64,000 nucleotides of DNA from an uncultured Bryobacterales bacterium (GCA_951813065.1 CATOTH010000011.1:124001-188000); one strand, 5' to 3'. Shown: positions 17,398-26,807, numbered from the stretch's first letter. Notes: generated by a model not told the origin, from the letters alone. Numbers and translations: made by a program.

Positions 17398-19509
17398 GTG
17401 TTCTTCCTCGACAGCATCTGGCTCATCCCGATGTTCCCGCTTATCGGAGCCGTGCTGATGCTGCTTTTCGGCCGTCGGCTCGACCCGCAGCACCCCTTGG
17501 GACCGCCCGAGGACGACGGGCACGACAGCCACCACGCGCCATCTCCCGGGCGCAAACTGATCGACCTGCTCTGTCCGGGCATGGTGCTGCTGTCGTTCCT
17601 ATTTGCGGTGGGGGCGATCATCCAGCTCCAGGGTGTCGATGGTCATCGATACGAGGTTGTCAAGTGGACCTGGCTGGCTGGGCTGGACTCCGGGACGGAG
17701 GTGGGAATTCGAGCTTTCACCGCTGACTGGGGCTTCCTGCTGGACTCGTTGAGCGCGGTCATGATGCTGGTCATAACCGGCATCGGATTCCTGATCCACG
17801 TCTACTCGACGGGCTACATGGCGCACGACGGGGGCTATTACCGGTTCTTCGGGTTCCTCAACCTGTTCCTGTTCTTCATGCTCGTGCTGGTCATGGCGAA
17901 CAACTACGTGCTGCTGTTCGTTGGCTGGGAAGGCGTGGGGTTCTGCAGCTACGGCCTGATCGGGTTCTATTTCCGCAAGCAGTCGGCTTCGAACGCAGCC
18001 AACAAGGCGTTCATTGTCAATCGCATCGGGGACGCCGGCTTTGTGCTGGGCATGCTGCTGACATTCAGTGCGCTCGGCACCTTGACGTTCACGGAGATCG
18101 GCCCGGCACTCGAGGCCGGTGGGTTCCACGCCGAGAGCGCCTGGGGCCCCCTGACCGTAATCGGCCTGCTGTTTTTCGTCGGGGCGACAGGCAAGTCCGC
18201 CCAGCTTCCGCTGCATGTCTGGTTGCCCGATGCGATGGAGGGCCCGACCCCGGTTTCCGCGCTGATTCATGCCGCCACGATGGTGACAGCCGGCGTGTAC
18301 CTGGTGGCGCGTTCCAGCGCGATCTTCACGCTGGCGCCGAACGCCATGCTGGTTGTTGCCGTGGTTGGTGGCCTGACTGCGATCTTCGCTGCCTCGATTG
18401 CGCTGGTCCAGTACGACATCAAGAAGGTTCTGGCGTATTCGACTGTTTCGCAGCTCGGCTACATGTTCCTCGCGTGCGGCGTGGGCGCGTTTTGGGTCGG
18501 GATCTTCCACCTGTACACGCACGCATTCTTCAAGGCCCTGCTCTTTCTCGGTTCCGGCTCCGTCATCCACGCAGTGGGCGGCGAGCAGGACATGCGCAAG
18601 ATGGGGGCTCTCAGGGACAAGATCCCAGTCACGTACAAGACCATGCTCGTTGGTGCGATGGCTATCGCCGGAATTCCCGGGCTGGCTGGCTTCTTTTCCA
18701 AGGACGAAATCCTCTGGAAGACGTTCTCCTCGCACCACACCCTGCTTTACGGGTTGGGGCTGCTGACGGCCATGATGACAGCCTTCTACATGTTCCGGCT
18801 CATCTACATGACGTTTTTCGGGGACAACCGGGTGGCTCCCGGCACGCATGTTCACGAGTCGCCGCGGTCGATGACCCTTCCCCTGGTCGTGTTGGCCGTC
18901 GGCAGCGTTCTCGCTGGCTGGATCGGGACGCCGCCCGTTTTCGGGCCCGTCCACGACGCCTTGCCCAGCTTGGAGCACTGGCTCAGCTCGTCGGTGGCTG
19001 TTGAGGGGGCTCACGGAGGAGCGGACGCCGAGCACCACAGCGCGCTTCTCGAATGGGGCCTGATGGCCCTGTCGGTGGGACTGGCCCTTTTCGCGATCTG
19101 GTTGTCGACCCGCCTGTTCCGCACTGCCAAGTACGAAGGTGAGCCGATGCACGGACTCGTGGGCCAGGGCGTTCACAGGCTGCTGCTGAACAAGTACTTC
19201 GTGGACGAGATCTACGGAGGGGCGTTTGTCGACGGCGCTGCCAAGGGCGGCGGAGGGTTGATGGTCCGGTTTGACCGTCGCGGGATCGACGGAGCGGTGA
19301 ACGGCGTGGGCGGGTTGACGCGCGGTTCGTCGAGCGGAACCATGTTCTTCGACAAGTGGGTGATCGACGGAATTGTGAACGTCATCGGCTTCGGGACGAA
19401 ACTTGTCTCGTATCCCGTCCGGATGTTCCAGACGGGCCTGGTGCAAAACTACGCGCTGCATTTCGTGATCGGCGTAGGGATCGTCGCGGGGTACTACCTA
19501 TTCAGGTGA
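17398..19509 (+). CDS. nuoL: NADH-quinone oxidoreductase subunit L
   Basis: About 703 residues, the distal antiporter-like proton-pumping subunit with a C-terminal lateral helix. Core motifs: NNYVLLFVGWEGVGFCSYGLIGF, KSAQLPLHVWLPDAMEGPTPVSALIHAATMVTAGVYL and KKVLAYSTVSQLGYM, containing the conserved Lys and Glu of the half-channels. I use GTG 17398, about 9 nt after TAAGGGAG; GTG 17389 in the same frame would sit on that site. A His/Gly/Ala-rich loop near residues 535-550 is poorly conserved. nuoM follows after about 37 bp. Confidence 0.95.
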   Translation: MFFLDSIWLIPMFPLIGAVLMLLFGRRLDPQHPLGPPEDDGHDSHHAPSPGRKLIDLLCPGMVLLSFLFAVGAIIQLQGVDGHRYEVVKWTWLAGLDSGTEVGIRAFTADWGFLLDSLSAVMMLVITGIGFLIHVYSTGYMAHDGGYYRFFGFLNLFLFFMLVLVMANNYVLLFVGWEGVGFCSYGLIGFYFRKQSASNAANKAFIVNRIGDAGFVLGMLLTFSALGTLTFTEIGPALEAGGFHAESAWGPLTVIGLLFFVGATGKSAQLPLHVWLPDAMEGPTPVSALIHAATMVTAGVYLVARSSAIFTLAPNAMLVVAVVGGLTAIFAASIALVQYDIKKVLAYSTVSQLGYMFLACGVGAFWVGIFHLYTHAFFKALLFLGSGSVIHAVGGEQDMRKMGALRDKIPVTYKTMLVGAMAIAGIPGLAGFFSKDEILWKTFSSHHTLLYGLGLLTAMMTAFYMFRLIYMTFFGDNRVAPGTHVHESPRSMTLPLVVLAVGSVLAGWIGTPPVFGPVHDALPSLEHWLSSSVAVEGAHGGADAEHHSALLEWGLMALSVGLALFAIWLSTRLFRTAKYEGEPMHGLVGQGVHRLLLNKYFVDEIYGGAFVDGAAKGGGGLMVRFDRRGIDGAVNGVGGLTRGSSSGTMFFDKWVIDGIVNVIGFGTKLVSYPVRMFQTGLVQNYALHFVIGVGIVAGYYLFR

Positions 19510-19546
19510 GGGAGAGCGGTCGGAACAGCCCGTGCCGCGGGACATC

Positions 19547-21127
19547 ATGAGCGAACACATTCTGAGCATCATTTGGCTGACGCCCCTGATCGGCATGCTC
19601 GCCGTCATGTGCCTGCCGAAGGAGAACAAGGCCCTGATCCGGATCGTGGCCAATGGATTCGCCGTGCTGGGCCTGCTGGTCACGATCCCGATGATTCTCG
19701 CGTTTGACAAGACCAACGGCGACTTCCAGCTTGTCGAGCGCTTTGACTGGATCCCGGCGCTCGGGGCCCAGTACTACCTGGGCGTCGACGGATTCGGCTA
19801 TCTGATGATTATCCTGACGGTGGTCGTCGGCTGGCTCTCGATCCTCTGCTCGTGGGCTTCGATCCAGGACCGCGTCAAGGAATACTACGCGTTCTTCCTC
19901 TTCCTGCAAGCCGGCATGCTGGGCGTCTTCATGGTGCTGGACGTCTTCCTGTTTTACGTTTTCTGGGAAATCATGCTCGTGCCGATGTATTTCATCATCG
20001 GCATCTGGGGCGGCGGCAAGCGCCTGTACGCCGCGATCAAGTTCTTCCTCTACACGCTCGCCGGATCGGTGCTGATGCTGCTGGCGATGCTGACGGTGTA
20101 CTTCAAGCACTTCGAATTGTTCGGTAACTACAGCTTCGCGATCGAGGACCTGATGCGCGTCGCGGCCTACACCGGGCCGGATATGCAGTTCTGGCTGTTC
20201 TGGGGATTCTTCGTTGCGTTCGCGGTCAAGGTTCCGATGTTCCCGTTCCATACCTGGCTGCCCGACGCCCACACCGAGGCTCCGACAGCGGGATCCGTCA
20301 TCCTGGCGGGGATTCTCTTGAAGATGGGCCTGTACGGGCTGGTTCGCTTCGCGATGCCGATGTTCCCGAAGGGAGTGACGGATGACTTGACGGTGACGCT
20401 GGTCGCTGTCCTGTCGATCGTGGGGATCGTGTATGGAGCGCTGGTGTCGCTGATGCAGACGGACTGGAAGCGGTTAGTCGCGTACTCCTCGGTCAGCCAC
20501 CTCGGGTTCTGCACACTGGGCCTGATCGCGATGAATCCCAACGGCATCGCGGGTGGCATGCTGCAGGGCTTCAACCACGGCCTGTCCACGCCGCTGCTCT
20601 TCCTTGCTGTCGGCGTCGTCTATGACCAGCGCCACACACGCGAGATCGCCGACTACGGCGGTCTGGCGAACCGGATGCCGATCTACACGGTACTGTTTGC
20701 GATCGCAATGTTTGCGTCGATGGGCATGCCCGGGCTGAACGGGTTCATCGGCGAGTTCACCATCCTGAGGGGCGCTCTTGAAGTCAGCGTCGTTTGGACG
20801 GCTTTCGCCGTGCTCGGAATCGTTCTCGGCGCGGCCTACCTGCTTTGGCTTTTCCAGCGCGTCATGCTGGGGCCGATCAAGAATCCCAAGAACGAAGGCT
20901 TGAAGGACATGAACGCGAGGGAGATCCTGGTTATGGCGCCGCTGATCGCGGGGTGCTTTTGGATCGGCCTTTATCCGAAGCCCTACTTCGAGATCCTCGA
21001 ACCGCCGACCAACAAGCTGGTCGAGCGCCTCGATCCCGCGTATTTCAGCTCTGGCGCGCCGGAATTGATTGAAGGTGAGGTCGAGCTGTCCCAGGCCCGG
21101 ACGGAGGACGCCACGACGAGCGAGTAA
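19547..21127 (+). CDS. nuoM: NADH-quinone oxidoreductase subunit M
   Basis: 526 residues, 14 membrane helices, antiporter-like proton pump subunit. Motifs include FYVFWEIMLVPMYFIIGIWGG with the conserved Glu, KVPMFPFHTWLPDAHTEAPTAGSVILAGILLKMGLYGL, and KRLVAYSSVSHLGF. ATG 19547 gives the family-like start MSEHILSIIWLTPLIG; GTG 19532 would add five residues. It ends with an acidic tail (EGEVELSQARTEDATTSE). The stop overlaps the nuoN start (TAATG). Confidence 0.96.
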   Translation: MSEHILSIIWLTPLIGMLAVMCLPKENKALIRIVANGFAVLGLLVTIPMILAFDKTNGDFQLVERFDWIPALGAQYYLGVDGFGYLMIILTVVVGWLSILCSWASIQDRVKEYYAFFLFLQAGMLGVFMVLDVFLFYVFWEIMLVPMYFIIGIWGGGKRLYAAIKFFLYTLAGSVLMLLAMLTVYFKHFELFGNYSFAIEDLMRVAAYTGPDMQFWLFWGFFVAFAVKVPMFPFHTWLPDAHTEAPTAGSVILAGILLKMGLYGLVRFAMPMFPKGVTDDLTVTLVAVLSIVGIVYGALVSLMQTDWKRLVAYSSVSHLGFCTLGLIAMNPNGIAGGMLQGFNHGLSTPLLFLAVGVVYDQRHTREIADYGGLANRMPIYTVLFAIAMFASMGMPGLNGFIGEFTILRGALEVSVVWTAFAVLGIVLGAAYLLWLFQRVMLGPIKNPKNEGLKDMNAREILVMAPLIAGCFWIGLYPKPYFEILEPPTNKLVERLDPAYFSSGAPELIEGEVELSQARTEDATTSE

Positions 21128-22605
21128 TGGACGGCTTCACATTCACCTACGACGACTTCCACGTCCTCGAGCCGGTAGTCGTGCTGTGCCTGTTCGGCTG
21201 CTTGATCCTGCTGAGTGACGCGTTCCTTGTACGACGTGTCGGTAAGCGCGGCCTGAACGCAGTGACGGCGCTTGTCGCCGAGGGCATCGTGATGATCTCC
21301 GTGCTGGGGTACTTGGCGGAGGTGCGGGCCGGAGGTGCTCTGAGCGGTCTCGGCGGCTCGGTGGTTGTAGACGGTTTCGGGGTCTTCTTCAATGTGATCT
21401 TCGTCCTGGCGGCGACGCTGACGATCCTGTTGTCCGCGCGATACATGGAGTCCGAGGGCGAGCACCGGGGCGAGTACTACGCGTTGCTGCTGTTCGCCCA
21501 GGCCGGAATGTCGCTCATGGCCACCGGGCAGGACCTGGTTGTGCTGTTCGTCGCGCTGGAGACAATGGCGCTGAGCTTCTATGTGCTGGTTGGCTTCTTG
21601 CGCCGGTCGCGCAAGTCCAACGAAGCGGCGATGAAGTACCTGATTCTGGGGGCTTTCTCCAGCGGCTTGCTCGCCTACGGGTTCTCGGTTCTGTACGGCA
21701 TCGGCGGGTCGACTGGCCTGGCGGCGGTGGGCGAGGCAGTGGCTGCGCGCGAAGCCGAGGATTGGGCTACCGCCCTGGCGCTGGTGACCATTACCGTCGG
21801 ACTCTTCTTCAAGATCTCGGCCGTGCCGTTTCACATGTGGGCGCCGGATGTCTACGAAGGCGCGCCGACTCCGACGACGGCCTACGTCTCAGTGGCCTCC
21901 AAGGCGGCTTCGTTCGCCTTGATGATCCGGCTGTTCATCGAGGTGTTCGGCAGCGCGGCCGAATCCTGGATGCCGCTGCTGGCCGCGATCGCGCTGGTGA
22001 CGATGACGATCGGAAACCTGGCGGCAGTGACCCAGACCAATCTCAAGCGCCTGCTGGCATACAGTTCGATTGCTCACGCCGGCTACATCCTGCTCGGCCT
22101 GGTGGCTGGCAACGAGACGGGTCTGCGTGGCATCGCCATCTACATCCTGGCCTACGTCTTCATGAACTTCGGCGCTTTCGCCCTAATCGCGGCCTTGCGT
22201 CGGGATGGGGAGGCGGCGGAGGAACTTGACGACCTGAACGGCCTTTTCGCCCGCGCGCCGGGGTACACCATCCTGGTGGCGATCTTGATGCTGTCCTTGG
22301 CCGGCATTCCGCCAATGGCGGGCTTCTACGGCAAGTACTACATCTTCCTCGCACTGCTCGGGGAGGGCCACTACTTCCTCGCGGTAGTCGCCGCGCTGTA
22401 TGTTGCGGTTGCGGCTTTCTACTACTTCCGGGTCATTCGGGCGTGCTGGCTGAGCCAGGGATCGGATACGCCGGCCGTGCTTGAAATGGGTCTCGGCTCG
22501 CGTGTCGCGCTGATAGGTTGCGGAGTCCTGACCGTCGTCATCGGGCTGTTCCCGCAGCGGTTCCTGGACCTTGCGGGAGAGTCCGTCCTTGCTGCCGTGA
22601 AATAG
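21127..22605 (+). CDS. nuoN: NADH-quinone oxidoreductase subunit N
   Basis: 492 residues, antiporter-like membrane subunit and last gene of the local nuo operon. Motifs: QDLVVLFVALETMALSFYVLVGF with the conserved Glu, KISAVPFHMWAPDVYEGAPTPTTAYVSVASKAASFA, and NLKRLLAYSSIAHAGYILLG. Its ATG overlaps the nuoM stop. The ATP synthase Fo genes start 163 bp downstream. Confidence 0.96.
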   Translation: MDGFTFTYDDFHVLEPVVVLCLFGCLILLSDAFLVRRVGKRGLNAVTALVAEGIVMISVLGYLAEVRAGGALSGLGGSVVVDGFGVFFNVIFVLAATLTILLSARYMESEGEHRGEYYALLLFAQAGMSLMATGQDLVVLFVALETMALSFYVLVGFLRRSRKSNEAAMKYLILGAFSSGLLAYGFSVLYGIGGSTGLAAVGEAVAAREAEDWATALALVTITVGLFFKISAVPFHMWAPDVYEGAPTPTTAYVSVASKAASFALMIRLFIEVFGSAAESWMPLLAAIALVTMTIGNLAAVTQTNLKRLLAYSSIAHAGYILLGLVAGNETGLRGIAIYILAYVFMNFGAFALIAALRRDGEAAEELDDLNGLFARAPGYTILVAILMLSLAGIPPMAGFYGKYYIFLALLGEGHYFLAVVAALYVAVAAFYYFRVIRACWLSQGSDTPAVLEMGLGSRVALIGCGVLTVVIGLFPQRFLDLAGESVLAAVK

Positions 22606-22768
22606 CCGGTCGAGCGCTCCGCGCATGGGTGTCCGATGCGGCGAATCCGACCGTCATTGCATTGAAGACACCCCCTCGATTCTGCTAAGGTTAGAGCAGA
22701 CTGCGGTAGCCGCCCAGAGCGTTTTCGAACCTCCGTAGCGTACCTCGACCCAAGACCAGGACAGACCG

Positions 22769-22963
22769 GTGCCGATCCGACCGCGCAACGCCTCAATCGG
22801 TGCGGCGTTGTCCCTGAGCGGAACGGTTCTGGGAGGCCTGCTGATCGGAGCGCTAGTCGGGGTGCGCTGGGATTGCAATCCAAAGGCTGCGGCCATCGGA
22901 CTATTCCTCGGGATCGTTGTGGGCTTCTACAACCTGGCCAAAGCGATGTGGATTCAGCGATGA
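22769..22963 (+). CDS. atpZ: AtpZ/AtpI-like small membrane protein of ATP synthase operon
   Basis: 64 residues, two membrane helices. Pattern: SLSGTVLGGLLIGALVGVRWDCNPKAAAIGLFLGIVVGFYNLAKAM, matching the AtpZ family (putative F0F1 accessory protein, PF09527-like) with the GxxxGxxxG first helix and GFYNL end. It begins at GTG 22769 and overlaps the next gene by ATGA. In other bacteria AtpZ and AtpI assist assembly of the c-ring or ion supply. Assignment rests on size, topology and position. Confidence 0.8.
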   Translation: MPIRPRNASIGAALSLSGTVLGGLLIGALVGVRWDCNPKAAAIGLFLGIVVGFYNLAKAMWIQR

Positions 22964-23241
22964 CTTGGGCGGTTGTGGCAGGCTTGGCTTGCGGTTTGGC
23001 GACCGTGCTGATCTCCGAGGCGATCCTGAGATTTGGTGGCCCCGCTCTGCAGCACAGCCTGTTCCGCGTGCTGGCTACGGGCATTGCCCTGCGCACGCTC
23101 TGGGTCTTGGCATTGGTGGCCTGGTCCTTGAGCGCTGGCGTGCCCGATCCGCGTGCGTTCGTTCCCGGCCTGCTGGTGGGATATCTGACGGGCCAGGTCT
23201 TCGAGGGCATCCGCTACGGGAGGTACTTCGAGCGATGCTGA
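22960..23241 (+). CDS. AtpI-like membrane protein of ATP synthase operon
   Basis: 93 residues with three hydrophobic segments (TWAVVAGLACGLATVLISEAIL, LFRVLATGIALRTLWVLALVAWSL, AFVPGLLVGYLTGQVFEG). Its position between atpZ and atpB, with overlaps at both ends (ATGA and a 7-nt overlap), supports an AtpI/AtpR-type role in Fo assembly. Sequence similarity to known AtpI is weak by eye, so I leave the symbol blank. Confidence 0.7.
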   Translation: MTWAVVAGLACGLATVLISEAILRFGGPALQHSLFRVLATGIALRTLWVLALVAWSLSAGVPDPRAFVPGLLVGYLTGQVFEGIRYGRYFERC

Positions 23242-24071
23242 ACGCTCAGCTTCCGTTTGCCTTTCTGGCGGCCTCCGGCACCGGAGAGGAAGAGGGCATC
23301 GCCGAGGTGGTAATGCATCACATCGCGAATAGCCCTGTCCACCTCCCGGCTTGGCTGGAACCGTACTTGGGCGACCTGTTCCATACACTGCACATCACCA
23401 AGGCAGTCATGATGATGCTCATTGCATCGACGCTGCTCATCGTGGTCATGGGAGTCTTCCTGCGGCGTCCCAAGCTGGGTTACTCCGCTCCGAGGGGCAT
23501 GGCGAATGCCCTGGAAGCGATGGTGGTATTCGTGCGGGACGAGGTCGCCATCAGCAACATGGGCAAGAAGTGGGGCCGCCGGTTCACTCCGTTCCTGCTT
23601 ACGCTGTTCTTCTTCATCCTGACCTGCAACATGCTGGGTCTCGTTCCCGGGGGCTTCACCGCGACCAGCAACCTCAACGTGACTGGCACGCTGGCGCTCA
23701 TGTCGTTCTTCACGTTCCTCGTGACGGGTATCTACGCGCTTGGCCCCGTGGGCTACGTCAAGCACATGGTGCCGCAGGGCACACCGCTCGTGATCGCGCC
23801 GGTCGTGGTGATCCTCGAAGTGATCTCGACGCTCGTGCGCCCGGCGGCGCTGATGATCCGCCTGGGAGCGAACATGACGGCCGGGCACATCGTTATCCTG
23901 ATCATCCTGGGATTCATATTCCTGTTCCAGAGCGTGCTTGTCTCGGCCATATCGGTTCCGCTCGCGGTTGCCATCACGCTGCTGGAACTGATCGTGGCCT
24001 TGATCCAGGCCTATGTTTTCACCTTGCTGACTGCCTTGTACGTAGGGCTTCTCGTGGCGGACGAACACTGA
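23235..24071 (+). CDS. atpB: ATP synthase Fo subunit a
   Basis: 278 residues, five to six membrane helices. The essential Arg of the proton channel is in PAALMIRLGANMTAGHIVIL (helix 5-equivalent), and the C-terminal LLELIVALIQAYVFTLLTALYVG motif is present. I start at ATG 23235, which overlaps the upstream gene by 7 nt; the open frame further upstream is an overlap with that gene. The N-terminal extramembrane part faces the periplasm. It is followed after 44 bp by atpE. Confidence 0.96.
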   Translation: MLNAQLPFAFLAASGTGEEEGIAEVVMHHIANSPVHLPAWLEPYLGDLFHTLHITKAVMMMLIASTLLIVVMGVFLRRPKLGYSAPRGMANALEAMVVFVRDEVAISNMGKKWGRRFTPFLLTLFFFILTCNMLGLVPGGFTATSNLNVTGTLALMSFFTFLVTGIYALGPVGYVKHMVPQGTPLVIAPVVVILEVISTLVRPAALMIRLGANMTAGHIVILIILGFIFLFQSVLVSAISVPLAVAITLLELIVALIQAYVFTLLTALYVGLLVADEH

Positions 24072-24115
24072 CAGGTCAGCGAATCTTTTCTATTTTCCAC
24101 GGAGGAATCCAAGCA

Positions 24116-24439
24116 ATGAGAAAAACATTCAACATTCTGTTCGCTGCGGCGATCCTGCTGGCGCTGCCGGCCTTGGTGTCTGCACAGGCGCCTGGCCAGG
24201 AAGCGGCCGAGGAGTCCGCCATCAGCGTCGGCGGGGGGCTCGTCGGTGTTGGCGCCGGCATCATCGTGGTCGGTGCCGGACTGGGCATCGGCAGGTTCAC
24301 CGCCGCCGCTGTCGAGAGCATCGCCCGCCAGCCGCAAGCTGCCAAGGACATCCAGAGCGCGTTCCAGCTGCCCTTGTTCCTGCTTGAAGGTGTCGCCGTT
24401 ATCGGCCTCGGCGTCCTGTTCGTCGCCCTTCTGTTCTAG
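24116..24439 (+). CDS. atpE: ATP synthase Fo subunit c, with signal-peptide-like N-terminus
   Basis: 107 residues, longer than the usual 75-85 because the N-terminus looks like a cleavable signal peptide (KKTF-like MRKTFNILFAAAILLALPA, VSAQA cleavage). Helix 1 has the GxGxGxG packing pattern (GVGAGIIVVGAGLGIGR), and the loop ARQPQAAKDI contains the RQP motif. The carboxylate is Glu91 in LLEGVAVIG. Sodium-type rings have Gln in helix 1 and Glu-Ser/Thr in helix 2; here these are Ile and Glu-Gly, so a proton-coupled ring is expected. A strong GGAGG ribosome site lies at 24101-24105. Confidence 0.95.
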   Translation: MRKTFNILFAAAILLALPALVSAQAPGQEAAEESAISVGGGLVGVGAGIIVVGAGLGIGRFTAAAVESIARQPQAAKDIQSAFQLPLFLLEGVAVIGLGVLFVALLF

Positions 24440-24459
24440 AGCGCTCCCGGGAGAACCCA

Positions 24460-24978
24460 ATGGCCTCCGAAAACAGCAACGCCCTGCTCCAGTTCGAACC
24501 CGGTCTGATGATTTGGACCGCGGTGACGTTCCTGCTGACGTTCGTGGCGCTGCGGATGATCGCCTGGAAACCGCTCTTGGGCATGCTCGACGAGCGCGAG
24601 GGCCGCATCCGCGAGTCTTTGGAAAAAGCTGAGCGGGCCCAGGCCGAAGCGGAACGGGCGATTGCCGAGAATCAGGCCAACATGGAAAAGTCCCTGCGAA
24701 AATCGCAGGAGCTCGTTGGCCAGGCGCAACAGGAGGCCGAGCGCGTTCGCACGCAAGCCCGCGAGGACGCCCGGTCCGAAGCCAAGCGGATCCTCGAAGA
24801 CGGGCGGCGGCAGCTCGACGTCGAGCGTCGCGCCGTGATTGCCGATCTTCGCCAGGAAGCCGCAGGCCTCGCCATCAGCGCTGCCGAACAGTTGCTCAAG
24901 AGGAACCTGGGGCAGCAGGAGAACCGGCAGTTGGTCGAAGACTTCCTTGACCAGTTGCCCAAGCCCCGGGTCAACTGA
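24460..24978 (+). CDS. atpF: ATP synthase Fo subunit b
   Basis: 172 residues: one N-terminal membrane helix (MIWTAVTFLLTFVALRMI) followed by WKPLLGMLDEREGRIRESLEKAE and a long charged coiled coil, the standard b-subunit stator layout. It is the last Fo gene here; atpH, atpA, atpG, atpD and atpC are not next to it and must lie elsewhere. A phosphatase gene begins 2 bp after the stop. Confidence 0.95.
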   Translation: MASENSNALLQFEPGLMIWTAVTFLLTFVALRMIAWKPLLGMLDEREGRIRESLEKAERAQAEAERAIAENQANMEKSLRKSQELVGQAQQEAERVRTQAREDARSEAKRILEDGRRQLDVERRAVIADLRQEAAGLAISAAEQLLKRNLGQQENRQLVEDFLDQLPKPRVN

Positions 24979-24980
24979 CA

Positions 24981-26807
24981 GTGGCCTTACGCGAGGGATC
25001 GCCGGCCTCGCACCCTTGGGCAGGCACTTGCCTTGTTGCGGTGCTGGCCTTGCCCGGCGCCTCCCAATTGATCGCCCAGCCGGTTACGCACGGTCCGATT
25101 TTGGGACGGCTGTCCTCCAGCGGGGTCGCGGTTTGGGCCCGAACGGGCGCTCCGGGGACATTTCGCGTGCGGTACGGCTTGGCCCCCGACTCCCTGGAAC
25201 GAGTTTCCGACCCGGCGAGGACGGAGCCCTTTCGTGACAACACGGGTTGGGTGCGGCTGGCCGGGCTGGCGCCAGGCATGCGGTATTTCTATCGCCTCGA
25301 AGCGGACGGGCAGACTCCTCCTGTAGCCTCGTTCCGAACCCTGCCGTCGGCACCCGACGTCGCGCATCCCGAGCACAATCCGCGAGGGCTGTTCAATTTC
25401 AGCTTCGAGTTCGCGTGTGGAAACAAGCAGGACGGCGGAGGGCAACCGGCGTTTCGAACGATGCTGAACCGCCTCGACGGACGCATCGACTTCGCAATCC
25501 AGAACGGTGACTGGCTTTACGAAGAGGCGCGCGACTACCCGGCGTCGGAGTGGACGAAGGCTGCCGGCGTGGACAGCCTGCCGCGACGGTTGAGAGTCGC
25601 CCCGACGCTCGCAGGGGTCTGGCAGAACTACAAGCTGTACTTGCAGCGCGGCGCGGACCTGACGGCTTGGCACCGCGAGGTTCCCAGCTTCTTCGTCTTC
25701 GACGATCATGAGATCCTCGGCGACGTGAACGGTGCCGGCACCGTGGGATTGCGCAGCCGGAGAGCCGTGTTCCGCGATATCGGGGTGCAAGGCTGGTACG
25801 ACTACCTCGGCTGGGCCAACTTCGTGCCCTGGCGCCAGGGAATCCGACTGGGCCGGGCGCGGTTGTTGAGGGGTGAGCCGGTCCTGCACGACGAAGTGGG
25901 CGACTTCGAATCGCTGAACCTCGAAGAGGCGGCGACCCTGACTGTCCATTGGGGGGAGCCCGACGCCGGTGTGAATGAGAAGGCGCTGGATACGCAGGGC
26001 GGTGATCCGAATGCCGGCGTCTACGGAATCGAGGAGATTCTTGACAGCCAGCGCCTTCGCATCCGCCCCGCGCCTGCCCAGGACAGCGTCTCCTCGTATT
26101 CCATCGGGCGACTCAACTATTGGAGCCGGACTGTGGGCAATACCGAGTTCTTTTTCCTCGACACGCGCAGCCACAGGCAGGTGCATGACAAGGCCGACCC
26201 TTTCCGTCCGGGCCTTTCGATGCTTGGTGGCAGGCAAAAGACCTGGCTCACGAGATCGATGGCGTCGTCTCCCGCCGACTTCCTGTTTGTCGTCTCGTCC
26301 GTCAACCTGATGATTCCGCACGTCGGCCCGGGCATGGGCGGGCCGAACAAGGATGAGGCCTGGACGGCGCTCGCGGCGGAGCGTGAGGAGTTGATCGAGT
26401 TCTGGGACGAGCTCGGCAAGCCCGTTTTCGTGCTCACCGGTGATTTGCACAACAGCTTCGCGATTCGGATTACCGACACCGTCTGGGAGTTCGCCTCCGG
26501 ACCGCACAGTTCAGGCAATCATCCGCTGGCGTCGGAAGCTGGCCGGCCGCCGAATGGAGCCTTCCAGTCCCGCGGCAGGACGGCGCAAATTCGCTGGTCG
26601 ACATTCTTTCTCGATGATTCCGGATCGCGCAATCGGCCCGTCTACTGCGTGGTGAAGGTCAACAATGTCTTTGACAATCCCGACCGCGAGGGGCGGCCGC
26701 GCTGGGTGGCGTACCCTCGCCCACAGGTCGTCTTCCAGTACTACGACGGCCTGACCGGCGAATTGCTGTACGCGGAATCGATCCTGGCCGAGGCTGCGCG
26801 GGAGTGA
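24981..26807 (+). CDS. PhoD-like alkaline phosphatase / phosphodiesterase
   Basis: 608 residues. An N-terminal signal-like region (TCLVAVLALPGASQLIAQP) precedes a PhoD N-terminal fibronectin-like domain (about 35-125) and then the metallophosphatase domain. Metal-site motifs are NGDWLYEE, FDDHEI and TGDLHNSFA, as in PhoD (Fe/Ca dependent phosphodiesterase, Tat exported in Bacillus). A twin-arginine motif is not evident here. Start GTG 24981 follows atpF by 2 bp without a clear ribosome site. It overlaps the next gene by GTGA. Probably releases phosphate from esters outside the cytoplasm. Confidence 0.87.
   Translation: MALREGSPASHPWAGTCLVAVLALPGASQLIAQPVTHGPILGRLSSSGVAVWARTGAPGTFRVRYGLAPDSLERVSDPARTEPFRDNTGWVRLAGLAPGMRYFYRLEADGQTPPVASFRTLPSAPDVAHPEHNPRGLFNFSFEFACGNKQDGGGQPAFRTMLNRLDGRIDFAIQNGDWLYEEARDYPASEWTKAAGVDSLPRRLRVAPTLAGVWQNYKLYLQRGADLTAWHREVPSFFVFDDHEILGDVNGAGTVGLRSRRAVFRDIGVQGWYDYLGWANFVPWRQGIRLGRARLLRGEPVLHDEVGDFESLNLEEAATLTVHWGEPDAGVNEKALDTQGGDPNAGVYGIEEILDSQRLRIRPAPAQDSVSSYSIGRLNYWSRTVGNTEFFFLDTRSHRQVHDKADPFRPGLSMLGGRQKTWLTRSMASSPADFLFVVSSVNLMIPHVGPGMGGPNKDEAWTALAAEREELIEFWDELGKPVFVLTGDLHNSFAIRITDTVWEFASGPHSSGNHPLASEAGRPPNGAFQSRGRTAQIRWSTFFLDDSGSRNRPVYCVVKVNNVFDNPDREGRPRWVAYPRPQVVFQYYDGLTGELLYAESILAEAARE

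Noticed and set aside
17599..19461. A 620-codon minus-strand frame opposite nuoL, and similar long antisense frames opposite nuoM, nuoH and the symporter
   Set aside because: High GC content produces long antisense frames; their translations are rich in Arg, His and Gln and match no family, while the sense strand encodes conserved membrane proteins.
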